Shown piece by piece: positions 9,150-20,139 of a stretch of DNA of 64,000 nucleotides. Every line of letters begins with the position of its first letter. Positions within the stretch are counted from its first letter, which is position 1. The DNA is from Fallopia convolvulus. Its lineage: Eukaryota > Streptophyta > Magnoliopsida > Caryophyllales > Polygonaceae. Both the position numbers and the translations under genes were made by a program. The notes beneath the pieces were generated by a model. The model saw nothing but the letters and a program-made list of their open reading frames with translations, was not told the origin of the DNA and ran no database searches. The stretch spans positions 46,057,820 through 46,121,819 of the forward strand of contig OZ024724.1 of NCBI GenBank assembly GCA_964016875.1. Reading direction: 5' to 3'.

Positions 9150-11086
9150 TGTTTTGAGACCCAAGCAAGATGACTCTTGCCAGGTCCCTTGCAAGGGAAA
9201 ACATTTTCATTCAAGATATAGTCAGAAATGTTGATGTCTTTGGAATTTTGAGAGTTGGAGTTCCTTTGGTGATGAGCATGACGTTTTTGTCTGTTTGGGA
9301 ACTCATGGCTTCTAGGGGTTTGGGCTCTCTTCTTGGGACATGCATCCTTGTAGTGCCCATGAGCACCACAGTGCCAACATGTCTTGTAGTATTCTCCCAG
9401 GTAGTATTTTGGGTGTGGTCTCTGGATACGGTTCCTATCCATGGTTTCTTTGTTGTACACTCGAGACCCATTTCCCTTAGCAATTTTGACATAGATTCTA
9501 TGTCCAGAGTTCCCAGTATAGTAGTCTTTCTCACCATTGTTTCCACTCTCTAGGACCCTGATTTTCTCCTCGAGATGAGCATTTTTCTGTTTCTCGCACT
9601 GGAGTTCTAAGGCCCTACACTCATGGATCTCATGTTCGCTCAGGGGTGACTTTCTGTTCTTGGAGCACTCACCTTTGTATCCTATGCCATGTCTGGCTGG
9701 GACAAACTTAATTTGGGAACTAGAGGCTTCAGGATGTTCGGGAGTCTTACTCAGGTTTTGCAGGAGGGTGTTCTCATCTTTCTCTAAAGTTTTGATTTCT
9801 CTTTCTAGATCTACGATGTGAGACACATGGGACTTGAGTTTTTCTAGAAGGGATGTGCAGTTGGGACAGGGCTCAAGACCAACTAATTGAGAATTTATGT
9901 GTTCCTGTTTTTCCAACTTGTTTTGCAGTTTTATGTTATCTTTAACAAGACTTGAAAGAATTTTCAACAATTCAGGTTTTTCATAATTACTCAAGGAATC
10001 AAGAACAGTTTCAGTGGTTACCTCACTGGGTTGTTCCCCAGTGGTTTCTCCTATGGCCATGCCACACATGTCTGGGAGTGCCCATGCTTCAGGATCTTCG
10101 TCTTCATCATCGCTCCAAGTAGCGATGTAGGCCTTTTTTCCTTGCTTTCTGCCTTCAGTTCCTTGTGGACATTCCTTCGCAAAATGTCCTTTCCTGTTGC
10201 ATTTGTAGCAAGTCACTTCTGAGAGATCCTTCTCTGTGGGCTTTCTTTGGGAACTCTGTCCCTTTCCCCAGTTCCCACTGTTCCGTTGAGACTTTCCTTT
10301 GTAGAAATTTCGAAGAGCTCTTGTCACAAGGACTAGCTCTTCATCCTCTTTTTCTTCGGAGTCTTCATGTTGTTCTTGGGTTGATTTGAGCATTTTTTCG
10401 ATCTTGAGTGCGATCCCTCGATGAGCTCGACTTTGTTCCTTATCATCGATCTTCCTCTTCTCATGTCCCACTAACTTTCCAAATACTTGATGGAGCATAA
10501 GCGTTCGATTTTCTGGGTTTTCCTTGAACATCGTTCTTTCATTTGCCCATTCTCCAGTCAATCCATTGAAGAGCTGTTGGACCTTCATTTTGTGGGTGAT
10601 TTCTTCTTTTGTGATTCCCAATCCTTCCATCTTAGTGCAAAGTCCTTCAAACCGGGATTGGTAGCTATGGACGGACTCTCCCATCTCCATTTGGAAGTTG
10701 TAGAACTCCCTCTTTGCGTTCATTTGAAGATCTTCTCTGAGATCTGAGTTCCCAACGTGCATTTGTTGGATGGCTTCCCACATTTCCTTGGCTGTGTCAA
10801 GGTTGGCAACCCTGTCACAATCTTGTACGCACATGGACCTTTTTAGATACTGTTTTGCTTTGTAGTTTGCCTCCATGCACTTGTACTCGTTGGAACCCCA
10901 CTTTGAGAGATCGTTGACAATAGCTGGATCGATTTCGAAGTTCCCCCTTTCGATGACGCACCAGGCTTGGTAGTCTTGGCCACGCATCCAATCTTTCATG
11001 TCGCGTTGCCAGCTTTCAAATCTTCCTGTTATAAGCCTTGGCGACTTGCTGGTATTGTTCCCCACCTGAGTAAGTTCCTGTGCCAT
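9146..11086 (-). CDS. gag: Element A Gag nucleocapsid-type protein
   Basis: 646 codons from the first ATG after the primer site. Residues about 20-215 match the copia Gag fold often annotated as UBN2/gag-polypeptide (W27 region, MWEAIQQMH, LLVAHE-type helix). The first CCHC zinc knuckle is at 293-306 (C293, C296, H301, C306). A long predicted coiled coil at about 365-445 and 495-515 is followed by a second CCHC knuckle at 570-583. Two knuckles with a coiled coil between them is typical of SIRE-type Gag. The protein would package element RNA in virus-like particles. The stop TAA overlaps a branch-point-like CTAAC. Confidence 0.9.
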   Translation of the reverse strand: MAQELTQVGNNTSKSPRLITGRFESWQRDMKDWMRGQDYQAWCVIERGNFEIDPAIVNDLSKWGSNEYKCMEANYKAKQYLKRSMCVQDCDRVANLDTAKEMWEAIQQMHVGNSDLREDLQMNAKREFYNFQMEMGESVHSYQSRFEGLCTKMEGLGITKEEITHKMKVQQLFNGLTGEWANERTMFKENPENRTLMLHQVFGKLVGHEKRKIDDKEQSRAHRGIALKIEKMLKSTQEQHEDSEEKEDEELVLVTRALRNFYKGKSQRNSGNWGKGQSSQRKPTEKDLSEVTCYKCNRKGHFAKECPQGTEGRKQGKKAYIATWSDDEDEDPEAWALPDMCGMAIGETTGEQPSEVTTETVLDSLSNYEKPELLKILSSLVKDNIKLQNKLEKQEHINSQLVGLEPCPNCTSLLEKLKSHVSHIVDLEREIKTLEKDENTLLQNLSKTPEHPEASSSQIKFVPARHGIGYKGECSKNRKSPLSEHEIHECRALELQCEKQKNAHLEEKIRVLESGNNGEKDYYTGNSGHRIYVKIAKGNGSRVYNKETMDRNRIQRPHPKYYLGEYYKTCWHCGAHGHYKDACPKKRAQTPRSHEFPNRQKRHAHHQRNSNSQNSKDINISDYILNENVFPCKGPGKSHLAWVSKH

Positions 11087-11124
11087 TTTGGCACCTACGA
11101 TGCTAACACAAATCTAGAGCGCTT

Positions 11125-11136
11125 GCTCTGATACCA
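11125..11136 (-). other. Primer-binding site of element A (initiator Met tRNA)
   Basis: The minus strand reads TGGTATCAGAGC, complementary to the 3' end of plant initiator tRNA-Met, two bases inside the 5' LTR. It starts minus-strand DNA synthesis. It is not a tRNA gene. Confidence 0.93.
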
Positions 11137-11138
11137 AT

Positions 11139-12195
11139 TGTTGGATCGTAATCGGTTAGCAGTGAGCTTGGGAACTGGCAATTAAGCTGTTCCCAAGGCA
11201 GCGGAAGTAAATAATCGCAAGTAATAAAAACAGTGAAAGGCACAGTTCCTTTATAGAGGAACCCCACTACAACCAACTAGTTGTATGGGTAAACCTCTAC
11301 CTCCGCTTGGAGGATTTTGAATGACTCACTTATATTGATTGCTTTGTTCCTTAGTTACACAGCCGGATTTACACTTCTCTGTTCCTACAAGTTCTTCCTA
11401 ACTCTAGCAACACTAGTAAATCCTCTCAACTGAGTTCCTAAGCTCACAACAGCAAAACACAAGTAACTCAAACCTTACGCTGACTTCTCAGTTCCCTTGC
11501 TCCAGGGAACTTCAGCTTCACCGTCGTCGAGATCACACACTCGTCGGCGGGGACTTCTCTTCCTTTTCTTTCTTTTCCCTGATGTGGGTGTTTGTAAGTT
11601 CTAGGAGAAGTACTCAGACCGAGTACTATTCATTTGGCTTTATAGTCCATTTGTCTTGGGCAGTCGCATCTTTCGTTTGTGTCCAAAATGTCCTTTGCTT
11701 GATGCCCAAGTTGTACTTTCTTCACATGTGACTTTGGTTTGAACTAGGTCAACTTCTTGAATCAATCGGACCGTTGGATGAAGCGTGACAGTCTGATCCT
11801 CAGACTGTTCCCTCTGGCTGTCTGAGACAGAATCCCGCGATCTGCGCTGAACGGTCGTTGTCTTCACATGTGAATTCCCATTTCATGGGAACTGACTTCT
11901 TCAGAGTTCCCTTGATGGAAACTCTTCATCGTTGTAAGCTTGTGTTTTCTCGTTTGTTTCTGGGAGTTCCCATTTCATGGGAACTTTCCTCTTCAGAGTT
12001 CCCTTGATGGAAACTCTTCATTGTGGCCAGTAGTGGCTTTGTCATTCATAGGAGTTCTTGGCTGTACCTGTGTTCCTTAGAAATACTTGAACAAACCACA
12101 TTAGTTCCCTATGGTATTTGTCATTATCAAAACTTAAAGAGAAGTGAATCGTTGATCCGTTGCTTAGAACCAGAGGTCCCAACAACGTCCCAACA
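11139..12195 (-). repeat. 5' LTR of element A
   Basis: 1057 bp, the promoter-bearing copy for this minus-strand element. CTATAAAG near 11637-11644 (minus) is the likely TATA box. It carries the same 90-bp duplicated block with GGGAAC/GTTCCC pairs as the 3' LTR. TSD TTTAG follows at 12196-12200. Confidence 0.93.
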
Positions 12196-13594
12196 TTTAG
12201 TGTTAGTTTTGTGTGTGTTTTGATAAATTTGCATATTTTGTGAAAAGCATGGATGCTACTCCGTTTTATGTCTTTTTGTAGGTTTTTGAAGCGGAGAGGA
12301 GCATTTTCAAGTGAAGCTGAAGTCAAGTGGTGAATGGTGGAGTGCATGGAAGAAGAAAAGAAAGAGTGCATGTTAAAGATCCCGGTGAAGTCGAAGAAAA
12401 GTCATGGAAAGAGTTCAAAAAATAAGGTCGAAACAGAGACCTCGTTACCGACCTGTGAGGGTCGGTACCGAGCTGTGCAACTAGTTTTTATCCAAGGAAT
12501 TCAGCAAGTGTCTATCAACCCTGTACAGGTTGTTACCGAGGTGACCTGTGTCGGTAGAGGCGCCGACTTTCGGAAATTATATCTTTCATCTTGTAATCTT
12601 TTTAGTTTAGAAAAACTTTATCTTTTAGATCTTTATTAGATAGCTTTCTCTACTATAAATACTCTTGTTCTAGCCTAGTTTAAGGAGAGTTAGTCGTTTT
12701 TGGAGTTCACGAGTTCGGTTTTGAGAGAAGACGTTAGTTTGGGTAGTTCAACTGGTTCGATCGATCGATAGAGAGGTCAGAGTTTGTTGAGTTCTCTATT
12801 GTTCTTTGATTCCGAGCTTGGTTGTAAGACTATATTTCTTTAATTTCAAGTAAGTTTTACTTTTCAATGTTCTCTTTTAACTTAGTTGTTTGTTTTGTTT
12901 CAATTATGAGTGAGTAGTTTACTTTTCTAGTGTCGGGGTTGAAGCCCGACATAGTTGTGCATGGTTGAATGAATGTGTTGATGTTTGATTGCCTTCTATC
13001 CTTTGCATTACTTGTTTGTGCTTATACTCAGACGAGAGTCGAAGTAGTGTGAGTTTATTGCTTGATCGAAAGAGAAAGTTGTGAACTTGAATGTTGGTAT
13101 TGTTCGATAACGAAAGTTTCGAGCTTTGGATTCAAAACAAGTAAAAAAGTGAATTGATTTATGAAAGTTGATTGATTTGCTTGTATAGTCAACAAAAGTT
13201 GATATATTTATCTTTAAATGCATGATCTTTATCCTTCACATGAGTTTGTATGCATAATTATGTCGTGGTAACCCTTATCCTAGAGCTTTTTATTATTTGA
13301 TTCTCCTTCTTTTTGCATTTGTATACACTTGTTACCGAGGCACATAGATCGGTACCGAGCCTGCACTTGCTTCGTGTTGTTTGCTTTGTTTTAATAGAAA
13401 CCCTGCATCGTTACCGACCCTGACAATGTCGATATAGAGGTCTGTCGTAGCTGTTTGCCGTTGTTTTGTTTTCTTTTCTTTTTTTCTTAGTTCGGTGAGA
13501 AAACAACCTTGCTTCCCGTGGACGATCCTGACTTCGGTATACTCAGCGGGGTCTTGACTACAAATTTATTTGTTGTTGGAAAACCCTCTCAACA
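12196..13594 (+). repeat. LTR of element F, second piece
   Basis: This is the remainder of the LTR begun at 1305, ending in CTCTCAACA. With the first piece the LTR is about 1.46 kb. TATAAATA at 12654-12661 is the likely promoter core. It differs from LTRs of B, E and H by carrying GGTACC-centred palindromes (near 12464 and 13349) instead of GTTAAC. A downstream segment near 13500-13600 with the ggggtcttgact block is shared by all LTRs of the family. Confidence 0.85.
12654..12661 (+). promoter_or_regulatory. TATA box of the F LTR
   Basis: TATAAATA followed by ACTCTTG. The equivalent in LTRs of B, E and H is TATAAATACCCTTCTA. Position within the LTR is the same in all copies. Confidence 0.65.
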
Positions 13595-13680
13595 GTTAGA
13601 GACCCAACATGATTGTGCATGAATGATGATGTGATGAATGAATTGAATACCTTTTGTCTATTCTTCTACTTGTTTGTGCA
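13595..13680 (+). repeat. LTR fragment G, left piece
   Basis: It aligns with the middle of a family LTR (compare 12940-13020, the segment with cccgacatag and tgtttgtgc). It continues at 55764 after removal of element E. The final five bases GTGCA (13676-13680) are the E target duplication. It begins exactly where the F LTR ends, so F probably inserted into this same LTR and the rest of G lies left of the window. Confidence 0.7.
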
Positions 13681-13911
13681 TGATGTTCGTGTTTTTAGTA
13701 TAGTTTTTGATAGGTTTTCTTAGGTTATTAGGATTAGTTTTGATAAGTTTAGAGTTAGTTTTGTGTGTTTTTTGGATAGTTTTACATATTTTGTGAAAAG
13801 TATGGAAGCTACTCCGTTTTGTGTCTTTTTGTAGGTTTTAGCAAGGAAAAGGTGTTGTTTGAAGCTGGAATTGAAGAGCTATGATAAAGGATGGAAGAAT
13901 ACAGAGTGAAG
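13681..13911 (+). repeat. Truncated 5' LTR of element E
   Basis: It starts TGATGTTCGTG and matches 54258-54490 of the E 3' LTR closely. At about 13905-13915 it changes directly into gag sequence. The rest of the LTR, the primer site and the gag start are absent. Similarity between LTR (gaagctgaag) and gag (gaactgaggg) at the joint suggests template switching. Confidence 0.8.
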
Positions 13912-14425
13912 AAGTTGAGGGTGCCAGAGTCTCCAATTGTGCTTCCAGAGATAGAGAAAACTTTTGAGATTAAATCTCAATTCATATCCTTGACCAAGAG
14001 GGCTCAGTTTGAAGGGAAACCTACTGAGTGCCCTATGGAACATATTAGGAATTTTCTTGATTTATGTGACACCATAGCTGCTGAAGGTGTCTCACTTGAA
14101 TATGTTCTGTTAAAAGCTTTCAGGTGGTCTCTTGCTGGAAAGGCCCTGAGCTGGTTGGAGAGCTTACCTCCTAAGTCTATCAGGACTTGGAAGAACTTAT
14201 ATGATCAATTTCTTACAAAATTCTTCCCGCCTGCCAAGACAACGGAGTTGAGAAAACGCATCACCTCCTATCACCAGCTGCCAAATGAGACTTTTGTTGA
14301 AACATGGGAAAGATTCAAAGAGATGCTTAGACAGTGCCCCACTCATGGGCAACCTTTATATGTTCTCCAAAAAATCTTTTTCCAGGGTATTAGCGCAGAG
14401 ACCAAGAACCGCATCAACACGCATT
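13891..14425 (+). pseudogene. gag: Element E gag, first part, fused to LTR and cut by element B
   Basis: The open frame starts at an ATG inside the LTR and runs into gag. From about codon 8 the sequence is the gypsy Gag domain (retrotransposon gag family; motifs IRNFLDLCDTIAAEG, ALSWLESLP, FVETWERFKEMLRQCP), equivalent to 22862-23360 in element H. It stops at the B insertion within an NTHT-encoding stretch. The few codons after 14425 belong to the B LTR. The second part continues at 47735. Confidence 0.85.
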
Positions 14426-15936
14426 TGTTGAAAGGGTTTCTCGGCCAACAAATAAATTTGTAAGTCAAGACCCCGCTGAGTACAGTGGAGTCACAGGAAG
14501 CAAGATTGTTTGTCTATCAATCTAACAAAAATCAAACAAAATCAAACAAAACACTCACGAGATGCCTCGTTAACGATGTTGTCAGGATCGTTACCGAGCC
14601 ACCGAACACAAAAATACTAACTAACGACCTAATAAAATTCTAATTAAAATTCGGTACCGAGTCAAGTACTCAGCAACGAAGATTTACCAGAAATAATTCA
14701 AATAAAGTAAAAATCTAGGACAAGGGACACCACAACATAGCTAAGCATAAGAATTTGTAAGAAGATAAGATCATGTCTTTAAACAGATAGAGTTATCAAC
14801 TTTCGTCGACTTAATAAGTAAATTAATCTACTTTCGCATCCTAATTCACTCAATTGCTTGTTTTGGATCTAAAGCTTTCGTTTTCAAACAATATCAACCT
14901 TCAAGTTACTAACTTTCTCTTTCAATCAAGTTAAAAACCTAAATTACCTCAACTTTCGTCTTGGTATTAAGCACAACAAACAATCTCAATAAAAGATAAA
15001 AGGCATTCACAACACAATCTTACTCATCAAACATGCTCAACTATGTCGGGCTTAACCCCGACCCTAGAAAAATAAACTACTCACTAATCATGACTAAGAA
15101 ACTAAAAACTTCAATAAAAAGAAACATTGAAACAAAACTCAAACTCAAATTAATAAGAAAAATATATTGTCTTACTGAGATTCAGAAGAAACCGAAAAAA
15201 CATAAAAATACCGAACCTAAAATCACGACCAACGAACACTCGGCAGCCATCGTCTACCGAGGCTCGTGATCCTCTTCCGATCCGATCTCTCTCTCCTTCT
15301 CGGCCTCCACAAATCTCCTCTAAAAATAAGCTCTCTAAAAACTTCTCCAAATCAAGCCCCCCCTTTTCTATGCTAGATAGAAGGGTATTTATACTAAAAA
15401 GCTAAAAGCTAAAAAGGCTAAAAAGATATAAACTTTCCTAAAAAGATAGAAACAATCTCTAAAAGATAGAAATAAAATCTAAAAAGATATTAAACCCTAA
15501 AATACATATTCTAACAACCCCAAAAGATTCTAAAAAGATACTCAACCGACACGGAAATAAATTCTCGCTCAAGATCGGTTAATAATAAAAATACTACTCG
15601 AAATCTTTCTTTTCGTGGCCTCATTAACGACCCCTCACAACCTCGTTAACGAGTCTGGGCTTTGTTTTTCTTCAACACTTCTTCTTGTACTCTCGAGCTT
15701 CGACTTCTTCAATCTTGCACTCCTCCGTCTCTTACAACAATGCTCCAAATTTAGCTCCATTCAGCTCCTTTCCTCGCTAAAACCTGCAAAATTCACAAAA
15801 TAGCGTAGATTCCACTCTTTTCACAGAATTATGCAAAACTAACTAAAAATACTTAAAACTAAACCTAAACTAAACAAAACTAAACCTAATAAGCAAAGAA
15901 AACCTACTAAAAACTATACTAAAAATGCGAACATCA
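14426..15936 (-). repeat. 3' LTR of element B
   Basis: 1511 bp, reading TGTTGAAAGG to GAACATCA on the plus strand. It lacks 11 bp near 14494 that the 5' LTR has, exactly accounting for the length difference (1522). TATAAATA on the minus strand is at 15386-15393. Paired palindromes occur near 14568-14600 and 15620-15652. Confidence 0.93.
15386..15393 (-). promoter_or_regulatory. TATA box of the B 3' LTR
   Basis: The minus strand reads TATAAATACCCTTCTATC, identical in the 5' LTR (47184-47191). An octamer of this type occupies the same place in LTRs of E (54799-54806) and H (21508-21515). Confidence 0.7.
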
Positions 15937-17683
15937 AAATACCCCATACTTAGACTTGCTTGTCCTCAAGCAATGAACAAGTCACTAACCAAAACCAAAA
16001 CAAATCATGCTCATCAAGACATAGCCATCTTCTAAAAACAACAACATCTACACATAAGAAAATTATAGCAAAAGACTATTAACATCCTCACACATATATA
16101 CATTTAAATAGACATAAAATAATACAATCCAACCTCTCAAGGGATATAATGTGTTTCACTCAACTCTCAAGTGTTAAGGCTTATAAATTCAATCTCTCAA
16201 CTCAATCCAATATGCAAAAACTCATAGAAATTGGAACTTATATCACCAATACTCTCCACCCAAGATTTGTCAAAACAAGCAAAGAATCATCAAGAGAACT
16301 TAGGCTCAATGAAAAGCTTCAAAGAAGTTTCCATTCGGCCGGGTTGTAATGGGGCTTGGTAATAACAATAAGGAGTGGAAATATTTGGTCATGTGGTGCT
16401 AATAATATCCGGGAATCAAAAGACTCCTAAAAACTCACATCTCACCAAAAACTTCATAAAACAACATACCAAACTCACTCTCATTATGCACACTCATTTT
16501 CACTCACCTTTTATCATCCCAGAAAGTCTCATAACCAAAATAAAAGAATCTCTTGATATTATATTTAAACACAAATGAACCTTTACTCTTCACCTCTTTT
16601 TAATTTCCTTTTTTTTCTCTTTTTTTCTTCTTTATTTTTTCTTTCGCTGCCTCGTTAACGAGCCTATATCAGGGTCGTTAACGATCCACCATATACATTC
16701 TCCTTCCTCTTGTCACTACATCCATCAAAAACTTTATTGTGTGCATTTTTTCTATCAAGAGACCTTTCTTACATGTAATAACAAGAGACTTCCAATCTAC
16801 CCTTCCCAAATACCCTTCAATTCAAGCAAATATAAACTCTTTTCTTTTTAACAAAACACAAAATTTTACCTCTCCAATCTAAGTCCTAATTCCCGGATAG
16901 GGTCAAGCTTATCTCGGCTAGGGAATAATTTTTGTGGAGCTAAAAATAAAAGGTTTCAGGCCAGAATTGGTTATCAAAAGAAGGAATAATGTAAAGGTAG
17001 ATAGGGAATAATAGGGCTTATAAAAATAAGTTCTCCATCATATGATCTTCACAAGTAATGAACTAAATATCTTATAAGGGTCTCAAGAAATAGATAACCA
17101 TCACAATTCCAAGAGATAATATGCATAAAGAGAGTAAATCACACAAGAAAAGAAGAGGGATTTATAAATGTTCTCCCTATAAGGCCAAAAATAACTCACA
17201 AGGTAGATTCTGTTGGATTGCATCATCTATGCTATAAAGTATATGTGCTCAATTTCATCAAATGCTATTCTCTTCTAAAAACAAAAATTTTAATTTTTGA
17301 GAATCTGGCTATACTTTTAAATACATTTTGCAAGGAATTATATGATTAAGCTAGTGATTGCTATCATAGAACTTAAGAAGAGATATCTATCAATTCTAAA
17401 CTCTTTTTGGGTTTTTCATCATTTTTTTTCAATTTTTTTTGGTTTTTCGATTTTTTTTCGGTTTAAAAGAAATAACAACTACATAGAACACAAAAACACC
17501 TAGGACATAATTTTTCTACTTTCTTCCCACCCCATACTTAAAATTACAGTGTCCCCACTGTAAGGAAAATAAGAAGAAGAGGGAAAAGAAATAGAAAAGA
17601 AAACAAAAAATTAAAAAGAAAAAGAAAAACATAAAACTTACAAAAGTGGAAACAAGGAAAGGAAACTTCATCTTGAGCTTGAA
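15937..17683 (-). other. 3' untranslated region of element B
   Basis: About 1.75 kb between the Athila ORF and the 3' LTR with no supported gene. The polypurine-like tract (AAGTATGGGGTATTT, minus) abuts the LTR at 15937-15951. A second AAGTATGGGG occurs near 17525-17540, just after the ORF. The plus strand is T-rich at 17400-17460. Homologous to 1-1304 and 52570-54257. A palindrome pair lies at 16653-16685. Confidence 0.75.
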
Positions 17684-19294
17684 TCAACGGTTCGGTGGAG
17701 GAAAGTAGTGCTCAAAGTTCCCCATGAAGTCGTACATCGTCCTCCAACGCTCAACATCATCCGCCTCTCTCTGACGCTGCCTCTCGTCCTCCATCGACAT
17801 GCGAGCGGAATAGACGGTTTCCCATCTATCCATCCTCCTATGAATGTGATCCGTCTGGAGGTGAAGCTGCTGCATCCGTGCAGAAAGATCCTCTGCCCAT
17901 GATGGTGGTATACTCGATCCTGCATACTCGGGCTGAGGAGGTGGTGGGTAGTGAGGCTGGAAAGGGTTTTGATACATCACCGGGTTGTAAGGCATGTGTC
18001 CGTAATCATGAGGGTCGACAGGAGCTGGTGGTGGGTCGACAAGGGCTCTCGGCACCTCGTTAACGAAGTTGGGTGCCTCGTTAACAGTGTTGGGTGGTGG
18101 CTGGAAGTGGTCGTTAACGACCCTGGTGGGCTCGTCAACGAAGATATGGCCTCCTAGCACCTCCGTGTCCATGTCTTCTTCTTCAAAGTTGAGCTCCTCA
18201 GTGTCGCCCTCGGTGTCGGCTTCTACGGTGTCATTGCCTACCACCTCGGTATCCTCTTGCTCATCTTCTTCTTCATATTCATCCACGTCGTCCCGCTCAA
18301 ACCGGGTTTCACAAGGCCTAAGTGAGAGCTCGTCCTCCGGTTTTGGTTCCAATGGGTAAGGATGTCCCGTCCACACCTCGTACCAATTCGGTACATAGAG
18401 TAGCTCGTACATGTCGAGGGAAGGTATGACTAGTCGATCTTGAACCTTCACCTTGTAGCCTCCCTCGGCTTGCACGAAAATCCCGAAACTATACCAATAG
18501 TTTTTGTTGAGGAGTTGGGCATGAGTCGGTGTGTAGCGGGTGAGATCAACTCCGAGGTTCTTAGCCAAGAGGCTAACCAAATTGCCACACCACACCTCCT
18601 TGGACTTGGTGGACTTCTCGACATAGTAGAGCCATTCGTACCCCAAATTCAAGGGGTCGGGTTCCTCAAAGAGGATGGTGCGGAAGCAAGCGACCTCCGT
18701 CCTTGTAGGCCGGTTCAACTCTTTCTTCGGCCAAAATGTTGCGGCGAGGACTCTCAAGATAATCCGGAAGATGGGGTTGACTATGTTTGCCCCGGATAGC
18801 GCCGCGGTAGAGGATTGAACCTCTCCGGTGATGTAGCTCCAAGTGCGGGTCACTCGGTAGTCCTTCAAACTATAATCTCTTGACGGGTTTGGGAGCTCCA
18901 AGATTGCATTGAACTCTGCCATGGTGAAGTCATGGTCCTCGTTACCGAGCCGGAACCGAATACGTCCCGCCGAGATCTTCGACGAGAAATTGGTCTCCAA
19001 AGTGGCCAAGAACTCGGATGTGAGGGCCGGGTAATGTGGCAAGTTCTCTTGCTTCAATAGGTGAGCGGCCCCAAGGATGATGAAGGCGTCCTTGACATCC
19101 GTGTAGATGCCCGTAGAGACGACGCTAGACTTGGAGAACCATCGGGTGTAATGGTCCTTCTCCAAAAAATCTCGGTAGCGCCGTACTTGGCTCTGACTGC
19201 TCAAAATCACATCATCCACCCGGGGTGGAGATGGAGACCTGTGGTTCCTCCTATTCTTTTGGGCTCGGGTAGCGGTTCTGCTTGAACTAGCCAT
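17684..19294 (-). CDS. Athila ORF of element B (intact)
   Basis: 536 codons, open from a good-context ATG (GATCCATGGC). Function is unknown; it matches the plant-specific Athila ORF family found after pol. Residues 1-30 are basic and Ser/Pro-rich (AQKNRRNHRS). About 90-300 is the conserved globular part, with IRFRLGNEDHDFTMAEFN at 112-129 and TILFEEPDPLNLGYEWLYY at 206-224. 334-378 is strongly acidic. 386-427 contains 7-residue-spaced VNE/VND/LVD units encoded by the palindromic repeat. 430-470 is Pro/Tyr-rich, and 470-525 is a probable amphipathic/coiled segment. No signal peptide or clear membrane helix is seen, so a membrane envelope is not supported. It is the only undamaged ORF of B. Selection on it or a late insertion could explain that. 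Confidence 0.85.
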   Translation of the reverse strand: MASSSRTATRAQKNRRNHRSPSPPRVDDVILSSQSQVRRYRDFLEKDHYTRWFSKSSVVSTGIYTDVKDAFIILGAAHLLKQENLPHYPALTSEFLATLETNFSSKISAGRIRFRLGNEDHDFTMAEFNAILELPNPSRDYSLKDYRVTRTWSYITGEVQSSTAALSGANIVNPIFRIILRVLAATFWPKKELNRPTRTEVACFRTILFEEPDPLNLGYEWLYYVEKSTKSKEVWCGNLVSLLAKNLGVDLTRYTPTHAQLLNKNYWYSFGIFVQAEGGYKVKVQDRLVIPSLDMYELLYVPNWYEVWTGHPYPLEPKPEDELSLRPCETRFERDDVDEYEEEDEQEDTEVVGNDTVEADTEGDTEELNFEEEDMDTEVLGGHIFVDEPTRVVNDHFQPPPNTVNEAPNFVNEVPRALVDPPPAPVDPHDYGHMPYNPVMYQNPFQPHYPPPPQPEYAGSSIPPSWAEDLSARMQQLHLQTDHIHRRMDRWETVYSARMSMEDERQRQREADDVERWRTMYDFMGNFEHYFPPPNR

Positions 19295-19907
19295 GGATCC
19301 TACAAAATAATCGAAAAGTTTCCAAGATAAGATCCACTCAAAAATAATAGGTACGAGACCCCATACTTGATCACAAAATTAACCTCGGAATTATTCGTAA
19401 ACTACCCAATTGGTTCGTTCACGATTCTGGGCTCGGATCGATCGATAATGAAGTGTAGGGTCGTTAACGAGCCTGGGTGGGTCGTTAACGACCTGCCGAG
19501 AGCAAAACCAGAATTTTCCGAAATTCAATCTACCTCTAATTCAGCACAAATCAAGCATGCAATCTTCTAATATTCTCCACAAATCCCCCATCGGGTATAA
19601 ACACCCCATACTTACTCAATTGCCCATCCCGAACATGCTAAAAATTTCCCGGAATTTTGACATGCAAAGATTGAACTTTTAGATCTAGAACAAGAAAAAT
19701 TCATGCTTTCCTAACTAAATAATTACAATAGCTAATTTAACATGAATAATCTTTCCTAAAACATGAACAACGAAGCACAATCAAGAATTGTTAGGACGGA
19801 ATTAAGCATGTTCATCGACCTCCCTAAGAATCATGATTCAAGATAAGAAATTTCGACCCTATTAATAATCAATCATGCAATTTCAAGCAAAGGTTTAGAA
19901 ATCATAC
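19295..19907 (-). other. Likely leader intron before the Athila ORF of B
   Basis: Donor CCG|GTATGATTT at 19907 and acceptor ATTTTGTAG|GATCC at 19300, 6 nt before the ATG, bound a 608-nt AT-rich segment. Element E has the same donor and a similar acceptor (TTTTGTAG|ATCTC), also 608 nt apart (50350-50957), despite sequence differences between. The segment is T-rich on the transcribed strand, as plant introns are. It contains a palindrome pair near 19458-19490. Confidence 0.5.
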
Positions 19908-20132
19908 CGGAAAACCGAAAAATTGAAGAACAAGGGTCGGAATTGGGGTAGTTAACGAGCACGGCCTCGTTGGTGGATGGCTTCCGAGCTCCGGTAACAA
20001 CGGCGTCTCCGGTGGTCGTTAGCGTGGGAATTCCGACTCGATGGGAGAGAAGGGAGAGGGATTGAGAGTGTTTTGGGTTTGAGAGTGAATTTTGAAGGGA
20101 TTGTGGTAGAATTTTGGGAGGGGTAGAAGTGT

Positions 20133-20139
20133 TTATATA
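20133..20139 (-). promoter_or_regulatory. Internal TATA box upstream of the Athila ORF in B
   Basis: The minus strand reads CTCCTATATAAACACTTCTACCCC, followed by a CT-rich leader of about 200 nt up to the donor at 19907. Elements E (50112-50118) and H (25602-25608) have the same arrangement. The core resembles the LTR promoter core (TATAAATACCCTTCTATC). Confidence 0.55.

Larger units (their letters stand above)
1375..12195 (-). mobile_element. Element A: near-complete SIRE-type Ty1/copia retrotransposon
   Basis: The element is 10821 bp and lies on the minus strand. It is flanked by TTTAG on both sides (1370-1374 and 12196-12200). Order in its own sense: 5' LTR (11139-12195), initiator-Met primer site, gag, protease, integrase-RT-RNase H, a third ORF, polypurine tract, 3' LTR (1375-2431). 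LTRs over 1 kb, a long gag with two zinc knuckles and an extra ORF after pol point to the SIRE/Maximus lineage. The two LTRs are the same length and differ at about 13 sites by eye, so insertion is fairly recent. Visible damage: a TAG between the protease and integrase reading frames, and gag in a different frame from pol. Confidence 0.93.

Noticed and set aside
11120..11140. tRNA-like match (gctctgatacca)
   Set aside because: It is a primer-binding site of 12 bases next to an LTR, not a tRNA gene. The same holds at 26860, 34580 and 38508.
17684..19294. Viral envelope protein
   Set aside because: No signal peptide, transmembrane helix or cleavage site is visible. Position after pol is not enough.
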